64,000 bases of DNA from Ottelia alismoides (taxonomy: Eukaryota; Streptophyta; Magnoliopsida; Alismatales; Hydrocharitaceae): NCBI GenBank assembly GCA_037367405.1, contig JAZKJV010000680.1, positions 248,001 to 312,000 of the forward strand. Direction: 5' to 3'. The translations under genes were made by a program, and so were the position numbers. The notes below the pieces were generated by a model that had not been told where the DNA came from, made no database searches, and saw only the letters and a list, made by a program, of their open reading frames with translations. Shown here piece by piece: positions 53,517 through 64,000 of the stretch. Position 1 is the stretch's first letter, and the number at the start of each line of letters is the position of its first letter.

Positions 53517-54942
53517 CACTATATCTCTAGTAAGAATTGGGATCTCTTTTTCTACCTTTGTTGCATCCCAATAATATGAGATATTGTAACTCGAGTAAAA
53601 ATAAGCAGGAACACATTCTGCCTTGCAAGTCCAACTTGCATTACCAATTCGGTCTTTAACACCCGGTCTCACCACTCCTAAGGTGATGTCGACCGTTGTT
53701 AATTGAGCCAACCGTCAACAGGAATAACACTCCGCTATGCGCAATCCAATATCGCCCCAATACTACGAGGACCTGATTTTGGGGTCACTACGTATACGAC
53801 ATTACTCTTTAGAGAAGCAAAGAGCCTGATCCAGATGCGCTTGTATGCAGGAGCTGTCACTTCGGACATGCGTCTCCTACATATAATCCCTGGCGACGGA
53901 ACCCTTCACCCTGATTGGAGACCATGGATGTCACTTATATGATCCTCCATATCATATTCAAATTCTAATTAATTATTATGAATCATATTCATATAATTAA
54001 TTCTTTCAAGGGAAATACGACTTTATTTATAATAAACTATTTTTAATTAAATATAGTTAATTTAATCATATTAAATCAATTATCAATTAAATTTAATCAA
54101 CCGACAAATAATTTTGATTGTTACTTGAAAGGATGGTATAATCTCAAAACACGTATTATTCAAATTTTAATAATTAAAAAAACCACCATGATCTCTTCAA
54201 GCATTATCCTTTCTTTACCCGATGTCATGGCTAGTACGCACAAGATGTGGGATAGACCGCTCACGGAGCAACCTGCTATTCCAACAATTCCCGATTAGAC
54301 ATCATATCTGCCTTAGATCAGGATAATGTGATTTGATCATTTTGTATTTGAGATAATATTCAGTCTTTCAACAGAAGTTATACCATATAAAAACCATTTT
54401 GATCAATATTATAAAGATATTTGCTAAATAAACCCCCAATCTTATGCAAGTAACAATGTTTTGCATGTAAAGATTGTCCTATAACTATTGTAGGATAAAC
54501 TAGGGTTTTCATGAAATATTCATTCAATTGCATATGATGATTAATCAATTATTTTCATAATTTTTAGGCATCATATTTAATCAAAGCAAATTCACAATTT
54601 TCATGATTTTCATTGAGTTGTAAACACATTAAGTAAAGAGATTTGATGATCTAACCATCTTCGGGCCCATCTCCACTAAATATGGAATATCTAGGGCAAA
54701 CGGAGTCGGAATCACGCGAAGTAAATTCGAACGGTTTGTTGGTTTGATTCTCTACTTAATCTAAGTGTTTATTTCACATTTCATGACGGAAAATAGTAAG
54801 TAAAAATAATTTTCTTACAGATCCGTGAATACATGCAAAATAATTTTCCATGACGGGAACTATTCGAATCATTTTCATGCACTTTTGATACCAATTAAAT
54901 GTTACTGTTTTGGGTACATATTTAAACATTCTAAATGCATTT
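53517..54942 (-). other. Leader region of element E (left of nested H), non-coding
   Basis: AT-rich leader between primer site and gag. It carries the block shared with the fragments at 30235-31090 and 39000-40399, including GAGACCATGGATGTCACTTA at 53921. The remaining 165 bp (60030-60194) lie beyond element H. No frame is supported. Confidence 0.7.
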
Positions 54943-55087
54943 TGTTGAGATGTTTATTTGTCACCGTACTATATTTATGTTTTATGTTTTCTTCGAGTAC
55001 CACTTATGTATTTAACCCTTGGCTCCTCTCCTATATAAGAGAGCCTTGGGATCTCTTTTCATATCATGAATAAGGTTTATTCCAACA
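54943..55087 (+). repeat. 5' LTR of element H
   Basis: TGTTGAGATG...TTCCAACA with TATA CTATATAAGAGAGCC (about 55032-55046). Confidence 0.95.
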
Positions 55088-55099
55088 TGGTATCAGAGC
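55088..55099 (+). other. Primer-binding site of element H
   Basis: TGGTATCAGAGC with no spacer from the LTR. Confidence 0.95.
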
Positions 55100-55627
55100 A
55101 ACGGTCCTAGACCGAGGTTCTCGAACCAAAACCCTAACCCTAGCCCCACCCGCCAGCCTCTCCGCGCGCCTCCGCCCCCCCACGCGTCACCGTACGCCTC
55201 CAAGAGGCCTGCAGCAGCCCCTGCGCTGCCGCAGCCACCCCAGTGCTGCCGCCAACCATTTCAGGCTATCGTCGTACTGCCACAGCGCCGCCGCTACCTC
55301 CCTCCGCTCACCTAGCGTCGCCGCCACCCCCTGTCCAGCAGTTGCTGCCGCCGTCCAGCAATCCAATGAGGTTCGTTTGCCTCTGAAAACGTGGTGGTTT
55401 GATCAGAAAGGGGTCCGGTAACCCCTGTTCACATGCATCAAGGTCTGGATTGCTCTGCGAAGGGTGATATAGTTTGATTTCTCCCTTCATTTGAGGCTCT
55501 CGACCACAAACATTGGATTAGGGATGAGTGTATAAGTCTACAGATACATCTCATCCCTCTTTTGATGCTGTAGACAAGACTTTAGCGTGATATTCCCCGC
55601 TTGTTCCGCATTTTGGCATATTAAAGA
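55100..55627 (+). other. Leader of element H, non-coding
   Basis: C-rich untranslated leader (CCGCC, CGCCGCC words at 55140-55350) between primer site and the gag ATG at 55628. No frame is supported. Confidence 0.7.
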
Positions 55628-58600
55628 ATGTCAGAAAACAAGGGTGACGTCTTCTCCTCTTCCGGTGCCTTCAAAGGACCGACACCTATCGTAAAGATGG
55701 ACGGGACCAACTACGAGTTATGGTCCATGCAGTTTCGCACCCTGATGCAATGCCACAACAAGGAGCATATTCTGACGGATTCTGAGCCAATGGACAAGAC
55801 TGGGGCCAACGCATCATGGAAACATGATGATGCCTATGCTCGTATATGGCTCTCTGGGACGCTCAGCACAGAGATTGCTAATGACATTGTCAATCAGCCA
55901 ACCGCGAAGGCCATGTGGGACATATTGGCTGCTACCTATGGACAAACAAAAAATGAAAGCAAAATACTCCAACTTCAGTTCGACATTTTCTCGACCAAGC
56001 AGAATGGTCGACCTCTACATGCACATTTCTCACATCTGAGAGGCCTGTTTGAGCGACTCCACAGCTTCATGCCTATCACTACTAGTGTGGAACAACAGCA
56101 GGCATATCGGAATGCCACTATGACTGGAGTTTTTCTGTCCTCCCTTGACCCGGAGTACGATGCCGCTCGCACTCAACTACTGACGGGGGAAAACACACCT
56201 CCAAAGCGGCTAAGCAGGATTACTGCCACACCTGCATCCACGCTGCAGCCGACTTCCTCAGCTATGGCTGCGTCTCGTGGACGAAGTAGTACTTCCTAGT
56301 TCCGTGGCCGTGGACCTCGTGGTAGAGGTGGTGGTCGTCAGCGTGGTCCATGTTCTTTTTGTCGTCGTCCTGGCCACTCGGAGGAGACATGCTTTCATAA
56401 GCATGGCTTTCCGGTGTTTGCACGGGTTGCTGAGCAGTCTGACTCTTCACCTGCACCCACTACTGATGCACGTTTTGATGATCTTGTCTCGAGACTTCGA
56501 GAAATGATGACCACTCCTGTGTCCCAGACTGCAGGGCCATCAGATGCAGCGGCCACCGCCAGAGCTCTACCTAGTTCATCAGGTATTTCATATGTGCTTA
56601 CCAGTTCCAGTAGCAACAGTTCCGATGTGACATATTGGATTATTAATTCTGGAGCATCCCATCACATGTGTGGAGATCGGACACAGTTTTCTTCATACAA
56701 GACTATTCCTCCAGGGCGTTCTGTGATCATAGATAATGGAGTTTGACTACCCATCGTGGGTCAGGGGGAGATTGTTTTAGCCCCTTCTATACAACTTCAG
56801 AATGTTTTACATGCTCCAGATTTTCAAATGAATCTTTTGTCTGTTAGTCAGATTACAAAAGATTTACACTACCGTGCAATATTTGACCCATCTTCTCTTA
56901 TGTTTCAGGACATACTAACTGGCAGGATGATTATTCATGGCCGTGAGCAGAGAGGATTATACAATCTTGCTGTTCCTTCATGTGCTGCCGTGGCCTCTAT
57001 TCCCTTTGGATCTGTTTCACCGTTTCTATGGCACCTTCGCTTTGGCCACCTTCCTCTCCAAAAGATGATGCGTGTTCTCCCGCAACTATCTATTCGTACT
57101 ACTTTGGACTGTGAAGCTTGTCAGCTTGGGAAACACCACCGCCGCTCCTTTCCTAGTCGTCCAAGTCATAGTAGTAGTCGGTCCTTTGAGTTGTTGCATT
57201 TTGACATGGGGTCCAAGTCATGTTCCTGATCATCAGGGGCATAGATTTTACATGGTTGCTGTTGATGATTATTCTAGACTGTCTTGGGTTTTCTTACTTA
57301 AACATAAATCTGAAGTAGGTGCTATAATGAAGACTTTTCTTATTGAGATCAACAATATTTTTTCTGCTAAAACCAAGTATATTCGCACCGACAATGCTTT
57401 GGAATTTTCTACTCTTCGTTTGGCAGAATTTCTCCAATCTATGGTATTGTTCATCAGACTTCCTGTGCGTATACATCACAGCAAAATAGGGTTGCAGAAC
57501 GCAAACATCGTCACCTCTTAGACATCACGAGGGCCTTGTTGATTCATAGTCATACACCTCATTCCTTCTGGAGGGATGCAGTCCTAACTGCCTGTTATTT
57601 GGTAAATCGTATGCCTTCCACTATTCTTGGAGAAAAGAGTCCCTTCTCGATTGCGTTTCCCGACAAAGAACTCTTCACACTTACACCTCGTGTTTTTGGA
57701 TCGGTAGCCTTTGTCCATGACTTTACTCCTGGCCGTGACAAGCTCTCACCTAGAGTTGTCAAATGTGTCTTTGTTGGTTATTCTCGTACCCAAAAAGGGT
57801 ATAGATGTTTTGATCCTGTTGGGAGAAAATACTATGCCAGTGCTGATGTTACTTTTTTCGAATCTATTATGTATTTCTCTCCTACAGGTGACAGGCTATC
57901 CGAAAATGGATCCAGAGAGGATGTTGTGGTTCCTCCACCTCCATCTCCTCCGTGTGATATCCCGAGGTCTTCACCACCTATACCACCGCCACCTCCACCT
58001 CCACCTCCACCTCCACCTCCTCATCTAGAGTCTACATTCTTACCCCATGTTTATACTCGCATGTCTTCTACTTGACCCTCTGCTCATGCGCCTACGACAT
58101 CATCCATCTTGTCTCATGTATGTCAGGAACATATTATATCTACTGATGGTACTGGAGATTTTATTCATGAACAGGAGGAGTTAATTCCAGAAGAGGTTGA
58201 GGCTGATGACCTGGAGATACCGATTGCTCTAAGGAAACCGCGTCGCCAATGTGCTACTTACCCAATGGTTGCACATGTTTCCTTGGATCATCTGTCAGAT
58301 GCCTACAAGAAGTTTATAGTGGAACTTTCTGCTGTTACTATCCCACGTACATATCAGGAGGCGCTCTAGGACACTAGGTGGCGACTTGCTATGGAAGAAG
58401 AGATGACGGCCCTACAATCACGTGGCACATGGAGCATTGTTTCACCTCCACCAGGAGTATCTATTGTGAGCTGCAAATGGATATTCACGATCAAGCAAAG
58501 GGCTGATGGCAATGTTGATCGATTCAAAGCAAGGCTTGTGGCTCGAGGATTCACCCAACCATATGGGGTGGATTATCAGGACATCTTCTCTCCAGTAGCA

Positions 58601-59872
58601 AGACATTCGACACTACGCATTCTGCTTTTTGTTGCCGTTTCCAAAGACTGGCCACTGTATCAACTTGATGTCAAGAATGCCTTTCTCTATGGGGATCTCC
58701 AGGAGGAAGTTTATATGCAACAGCCGCCAGGGTTTGCTACTGAGGGGGAGACTCAGAAGGTGTGCCGCCTTCATAAGGTGATTTATGGCCTGAAGCAAAG
58801 TCCAAGTGCTTGGTATCAAAAGCTATCATAGTTGATAGAGCAAAAGGGGTTCGTGCGGTCTACTTCAGACCACTCACTATTTGTACAGAGGACATCTAGA
58901 GGTACTGTGGCTATCCTTGTTTATGTGGATGATATTGTAATGACAAGAGATGATGAGCAGGGTATTCTTACTGCCAAGGAGTTCCTTAGTCAGCAGTTCG
59001 TGACTAAGGACCTTGGAAACCTTCGCTACTTTCTTGGACTAGAATTTGCTAGAAGTCAACGTGGACTCGTGATGAATCAAAGGAAATTTGTTATGGACCT
59101 CCTTTCCGAGACAGGCATGACAGGGTGCAAGCCTGCTTCCACTCCTATGGATGCGAGCATGAGATTGTATGATGACACTGAAGGAATTGACAGGAGGAGA
59201 TATAGAGAGCTTGTTGGGAAGCTCCTATACATCACTATTACCAGGCCGGATATTGCTTTTGCAGTTAGCAAAGTCAGTCAGTTCATGGAGCAACCCAGGA
59301 AGGTACATATGGATGCCGTTCACATGATCTTGAGGTACTTGAAGATGTCACCTGGCTCTGGCCTTCTGTTCAGTAGGGACGCATCACTTGAAGTGACAGG
59401 ATGTGCAGATGCAGACTATGCTGGTTGTCCCAGGGACAGAAAGTCGACTTCTGGTTTTGCTATTTTTGTAGGCAGTTCACTTGTTTCACGGAAAAGCAAG
59501 AAGAAGACTGTGGTGGCCAAATCTAGTGCTGAGTCTGAATACATGGCTATGGCACAATGATGTACAGAAATGATGTGGGTCAGATCAATATTGACCGACC
59601 TTACGATTGAGGTTCCCCTTCCTATGAAGCTTTTATGTGATAATCAGGCATCGCTATTTATAGCCAATAACCCTGCGTTTCATGATCGGACAAAGCATAT
59701 CGAGGTGGATTGTCACTACACTAGAGACATGATCCAGAAAGGTCTTATATCTACCTTACATGTTTCCACAGGAGATCAGACTGCAGATATCTTCACAAAG
59801 GCACTGGCCAGAGGTTCATTTCAGAGATGTTGTTCCAAGCTGAGCATGATTGATATCTTTGCTCCATCTTGA
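55628..59872 (+). pseudogene. Element H copia gag-pol polyprotein with six stops and a compensated frameshift
   Basis: Gag from ATG 55628 (VKMDGTNYELWSMQFRTLMQ; GVFLSSLDPEYDAARTQLL), TAG at 56297 in the RG-rich part, intact knuckle CSFCRRPGHSEETC (about 56351-56392), protease IINSGASHHMCGDRTQF (Asp of DSG is Asn, about 56638), TGA at 56744, pre-integrase WHLRFGHLPLQK and CEACQLGKH, a 2-bp loss near 57205, integrase SRLSWVFLLKHKSE and DNALEF, frame restored near 57430, RVFGSVAFVHDF, a Pro-rich linker coded by CCACCT repeats (57985-58020), TGA 58073, TAG 58367, RT VSCKWIFTIKQRADG, QLDVKNAFLYGDLQEEVYMQ, TAG 58829, LVYVDDIVMTRDD, RNase H CADADYAGCPRDRKSTSGFA, TGA 59558, end KLSMIDIFAPS. All segments except the integrase shift share one frame. 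Confidence 0.95.
57985..58020 (+). repeat. CCACCT repeat coding a proline run in element H
   Basis: CCGCCA followed by five CCACCT-type units gives a polyproline linker between integrase and RT. A matching GGTGGT-rich stretch exists in fragment B near 5470-5515. Confidence 0.85.
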
Positions 59873-59879
59873 GGGGGAG

Positions 59880-60024
59880 TGTTGAGATGTTTATTTATCA
59901 CCGTACTATATTTATGTTTTATGTTTTCTTCGAGTACCACTTATGTAATTAACCCTTGGCTCCTCTAGTATATACGAGAGCCTTGGGATCTCTTTTTATA
60001 TCATGAATAAAGTTTATTCCAACA
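59880..60024 (+). repeat. 3' LTR of element H
   Basis: TGTTGAGATG...TTCCAACA. TATA altered to GTATATACGAGAGCC. Confidence 0.95.
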
Positions 60025-60194
60025 CATTTAATTAACCAATAAATACGTTCAAATAGTGCACAAGTAATAGATTTTAATTAAGCGAAACACTGATTCGAAT
60101 CTTGCATTCAATGCCAAAACAATGATATGTGTGCATCCGAAACTTGAACCTCGATCGTCTAGGATTTTGGATCATATCTAAAACCTCAACTAAG

Positions 60195-60206
60195 GCTCTG
60201 ATACCA
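60195..60206 (-). other. Primer-binding site of element E
   Basis: GCTCTGATACCA on the plus strand, 2 bases from the 5' LTR start at 60209. Confidence 0.9.
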
Positions 60207-60208
60207 CT

Positions 60209-62784
60209 TGAAGGATATGGAAAGATCCTTAAGCGCATCACGGAAGCGTGATGATCACATCGTATGCGATCGGAGCGCCTAGTTGCACTTGTTGCACTAG
60301 TTGCTCGGTGTAGCGGGATTTTTTTAAAAAATAAATGATAAAACCACATGATCCAAGAACACTTATCGGATCGTTTCATCTAACCACAAGTAAGATGTAG
60401 GATTACCTCTTGAAGCGTGGTTCCGATCGTAGTCTCTTAAGCGAAGAAACCTCTTATCTCAAGTCCGTCCCGATGGAGGAGATGCTTGCGAGCGCGTTGA
60501 TGAGATGCTGGCTTCTCGCAATCCAAGATGAAGATCCAAGCGTTGGAACTCCTGTTTTCGTCGCGTGAAATCTAAGGTCTTCTTTATGAGCAAGAAGCAC
60601 CGAATAAGATGGAGATCCACAAGTAGTTAATCCAACATCATAACGACGTCGCGATGACCACGATTCTCTCTAGCACAAGGTATGGATGGCCGCATTTGAA
60701 AGAGAAAGAGATGGGGCGTGTGATGAGAATGAGAGAGATGGAGAGACTCACAAGAGATGTTATGTAAAGAAGAGCTAGGGCTGCCTCTTCTTTTATATCA
60801 TTTTAGGAGTCTATAGATCATAATCCATATGAAACACAAAATCAATGGTTGAGATTGATTCGTGTTTCTATTCAATGTTCATGATTTTGTTGTATAAAAT
60901 ACAATAACAATTAATATAAATCAAATTTAATATAGATAAATTATCAATATTATTTAATCTGACTAAATCAATAACTAATCAATATATAAGGAAGGTGGAA
61001 ACCACCTTCCACATATGGAGGGGACAACCACTTGAACAAGTCAAGGTGGTCGTCCACCATCTATTTATGGAAGGTGGCTCCCCTTCCAATTTATGTGAGA
61101 TTAATGTATCTTAAATAATCCCTTAACTGTTTACAACAATCTTTTATTGCAAAAATAATTCAAAAAAAATAATTCCAATTTTTTTGTGAATATTGCAATC
61201 ATGTCATTAAATAGTTGTGAATCATATTCACAACCCAACATAAAATGTAAAATGTATTTCCAATTAGTTTCCAATGTGAATCCAATTCACATCAATAATT
61301 AATTTTTATATACTATTTACAATATACTCTCTCTCATATATTATAAGTCTCATTTATAATATATATATATAAATAATATGGATAGTGCTATCTGTATTAT
61401 TTATATCCTTGATAACTAAATTACATTAAATTATCTTAGATCATCATTCTCGTGTATTTAAATAATATGAATCATATTCACATTATTTATGATAAAGAAA
61501 TCACATTTAATTATCAATATCTCAATCCTCAGATACATAATACATCGACGGAATTATTCTTGGAACTCTTTCAAGAAGAATGCGTTTTCTCTGCGGATAC
61601 TTGGAGATAAGGATATGGCGATTGTACGTTCCACATATAGTGGCTTGGATATTGAGATCACATCTCAAATCTAGATCTCGGGTACCTCTCATAGATGCTT
61701 GTTTAAATCAAGACCGCAAATCCAATCTTCTCATTGCATCTGAATCACATTCAGATCAATGTCCAACATTTGGTCAAAGATCAGATCACTTCTCTAATAA
61801 GAGGAGTCACTAAAATCCCGACATGTTTCATCACTCCCTCGGAATGGAAGCATCATGGTTATGCGATCGTTTATGATCACACCACCCTTAGGCATTCCTA
61901 ATACATGTATATCCTACATATTGGAAGACCTAGAATATACCCAAAGACATAGATCAATTTACACTGTCATCTTTAGGGTTTTATCATTAAGTTTCTCATT
62001 CGGTCATTGGGAATTGGTATCGATCATTTGCTTTTCAAAAGCATATATCACTCTTACAAATTCTTGTCATGCTTACAAAGCAAGACGACCGTGCATGGAA
62101 TTTGATCGATCCCAATACCTCATGGGTGAGCTCATGTCTTCCGATTCAGAAGTGAATCTGTATGATCTCTTTGAGAGATCGTATTACTCATATGTCCTTG
62201 TATGCACACTAGCTCATCGGTGTATATACCTTGATTAGGCCATCAACCTATCAGTTTGCCAAATATACATACACAGACATAACAATACATCTGTCTCCGG
62301 TCAGAGGATGCATGCATATATCGTGACAACATACGACATAGGAATGGGTTATCTCGATCTTGTTAAGTCAACTCTTTGACCTAACTAATCTGACACCTCC
62401 GAATTTCTATTCCTATGCAGAGGACCTACATCAAGAGGTCGGTCAGATATCATCCAAAAGAGAAAGGATTGCCGTCTCCTACTCAGGTTGGAGATCATCT
62501 ATAAAACAACAATCATTTGACGGTGCTTGATGAGTCCTCAATTTAATTCTTTAGATATTCGTCCAAGCACCAGCCTCTATGATTCAACAATTGAATCAAC
62601 AGTTGTATGATCATCAAGATGGCTATGGTACATAACCCTTATTGTTCCAAGGGACCTTATAGCTTATTCATTCATTTAATCTTAGACAAGGAGTGAAAAC
62701 AAACCAATAACTTTTATTGATATATCAAATATTACAATAACATTTATTGTAGGAATGGTTCGCCTTGGGCTCATATTGCCAACA
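60209..62784 (-). repeat. 5' LTR of element E (2576 bp)
   Basis: TGAAGGATATGG...TTGCCAACA in plus orientation, matching F (40414-42907) along its length and the truncated 3' LTR (42908-44583). Minus-strand TATA GATATAAAAGAAGAGG near 60787-60802. Very AT-rich, with no coding frame. Confidence 0.9.
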
Positions 62785-64000
62785 CCCACGTGTATAGCTA
62801 ATTTGCCACTTGTGCATGAGCTTTCCTGCTAAGCGCATCTGCCGCCACATTTCTCTTACCGGGATATTAAGAGATTGTTCAGTCGTAATCATTTATTAGC
62901 TCAAGCCACCTGCGATGTCTCATGTTTAGACTGATCAAATATGTACTTCAAACTCTTGCAATCTGTGAATAACTCGAAATTCACACCATAGAGATAGTGT
63001 CGCTACATCTTCAAAGAGAAGACAACTGCCACCAACTCCAAATCATAGGTGGGGTAATTCCGTTCATGCACCTCAACTGACGTGATGCGTAAGCAATCAC
63101 GTGACCTTACTGCATAAGAACCGCTCCTAAACCTTTACTTGAAGCATTTATATATACTGCATAATCCTGAGTGCCTGAAGGAAGTGCAAGAATAGTCACA
63201 GTCATCAATCTTTCCTTCAGTGTCCTGAAGACATGTTTGCATGAATCGTTCCAAATGAAAGGAACTCACTTCTGTGTCGATCGTGTCAAGGGAAAACAAC
63301 TCGAGAAAAACTACTGATGAAGCTTTTGTAACAAGCCACTAGTCCAAGGAATCTCTGAATCTGAATGACTGTCTTGGACTGCTCCCAAGACATGATTGCC
63401 TCAATCTTCGCAAGGTCAATTGCAATACTTGATCAAGAAATGACATGCACAAGGAATGAGACCTGGGATAACCAGAACTCACAGTTGCTCATCTTGGCAT
63501 ACAACTTGTGCTCTTGATGTGTATCCAAGACTACCTTTAGATCATTCACATGATCCCATTCATTTTGAGAATAAATCAACACATCGTCAATGCACACCAT
63601 GGCCACAAATTTCAGCGAAATTCGGTCGAATTTCTGTCGAATGTCGATATCCAGTCGAAATCGAAATTCGACCGAAATGACCGAAATGACAGAAATATGG
63701 GGGTCCTATTACAAAAAATGACCGAAATGACCGAAATTTCGGTCGAAATTCCATCGAAATTCTGTTTTGGTCGATACCGAAATGATGACCGAAACCAACA
63801 TTTAAGGCCTTGATGCACACAACCACAAACTTGTCGAAGTATGGACGGAAAATCCGGTTCATCATGTTTATAAATGTTGCAGGAGCATTTGTGATCCCAA
63901 GCATCATCACAACAAACTCGTAGTGTTCATATCGAGTCTTGAATGTTGTCTTTGGAATATCTGACTCTCGAACCCTCAGCTGATGTTAGCTAGATTGAAG
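62785..64000 (-). pseudogene. Ty3/gypsy RT-RNase H fragment, interrupted by E and by a MITE-like repeat
   Basis: The minus strand parallels the left gypsy element (about 11320-12290): RNase H pieces around 62800-63200 including the ANxLYTW end cut by E at 62784, the RT C-terminal part near 63260-63420, and RT core [20 protein letters not shown] with YFDKFVVVC (about 63900-63810). The frame is broken by stops and by the insertion at about 63612-63808. The element continues past the right edge. E inserted into this gypsy copy, so the gypsy is older. Confidence 0.85.
63612..63808. mobile_element. MITE-like insertion made of GACCGAAAT inverted words
   Basis: About 200 bp rich in CGAAATTCGGTC, GACCGAAATGACCGAAAT and TTCGGTCGAAATT, including a perfect 16-bp palindrome GACCGAAATTTCGGTC (63729-63744), so it can fold on itself. 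It splits the gypsy RT, and near-identical gypsy words (TGCACACxxCCACAAA) lie on both sides. The left gypsy copy at 12120-12160 has no such insertion. Confidence 0.65.

Larger units (their letters stand above)
54943..60024 (+). mobile_element. Complete copia element H, nested in the E leader
   Basis: Two 145-bp LTRs (54943-55087, 59880-60024), perfect target duplication CATTT (54938-54942, 60025-60029), primer site directly after the 5' LTR (55088-55099) and polypurine tract GAGGGGGAG directly before the 3' LTR (59871-59879). The LTRs differ at about 7 positions. It is the best preserved retroelement here and the reference copy for fragments A, B and C. It is still inactive because the polyprotein holds six stops and a compensated frameshift. 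Confidence 0.97.
42908..62784 (-). mobile_element. Long-LTR copia element E (Angela-like), host of nested elements G and H
   Basis: Minus strand: 5' LTR 60209-62784, primer site 60195-60206, leader (60194-60030 and 54942-53517, interrupted by H), gag from 53369, interrupted by G, then gag-protease-integrase-RT-RNase H from 48099 to about 44640, polypurine-type segment, and a 3' LTR 42908-44583 that lacks about 870 bp. Without G and H the element is about 9.8 kb. Long LTRs, the gag type and the pol resemblance suggest the Angela/BARE group of copia; that assignment is by resemblance only. Confidence 0.85.

Overview
This window looks like nuclear DNA from a flowering plant. The evidence is Ty1/copia and Ty3/gypsy LTR retrotransposons primed by initiator tRNA-Met (TGGTATCAGAGC sites), plant L1-type LINEs, hAT-like and Mutator-like (MULE) DNA elements, and a plant mobile domain (PMD) gene. 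The species cannot be told from the sequence. I see no intact ordinary host gene. Almost the whole window is nested transposable-element sequence, most of it broken by stops and frameshifts.

Layout. 1-1357: 5' end of a minus-strand LTR element (LTR 876-1357). 1358-2139: AT-rich spacer with a GCCTC-rich palindromic repeat. 2140-2793: dead LINE reverse transcriptase (RT). 2794-9702: three rearranged fragments (A, B, C) of one copia family, arranged head to head with LTRs outermost. 9703-15049: gypsy chromovirus-like element, minus strand. 15050-17400: AT-rich sequence without genes. 17400-18042: dispersed repeat and copia RT scrap. 18043-23176: non-autonomous LTR element L, with a LINE (18417-21224) inserted in it. 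23177-32073: a second LINE, M, interrupted by a hAT-like insertion (25521-25918), a MULE-like transposon (26549-29303) and mixed repeats (29704-31550). 32074-32445: copia scrap. 32446-36975: tandem LTR-internal-LTR-internal-LTR array (K), related to L. 36976-38999: mixed DNA with a possible host exon. 39000-62784: two long-LTR copia elements, F (left, truncated) and E. E carries two complete younger copia elements, G (48105-52979) and H (54943-60024), each with a perfect 5-bp target duplication. 62785-64000: gypsy fragment with a MITE-like insertion.

The most notable object is the MULE-like element at 26549-29303. It has matching termini and a perfect 10-bp target duplication (GGAGGGCTCT), and it sits inside LINE M, whose reading resumes on the other side. 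It carries no transposase. It carries one three-exon PMD gene of about 517 codons that reads open through both predicted splice junctions, so it is the only apparently intact gene in the window. PMD proteins (MAIN/MAIL family) act in transposon silencing and gene regulation, so a mobile copy is worth attention.

The genes do not form a pathway. What the window records is insertion order: the PMD-MULE after LINE M; G and H after E; E after the right-hand gypsy; LINE P after L. The degree of decay fits this. The LTRs of H differ at about 7 of 145 positions, those of G at more positions plus a repeat-number change, and those of L at about 20-25 of 294. All counts were made by eye.
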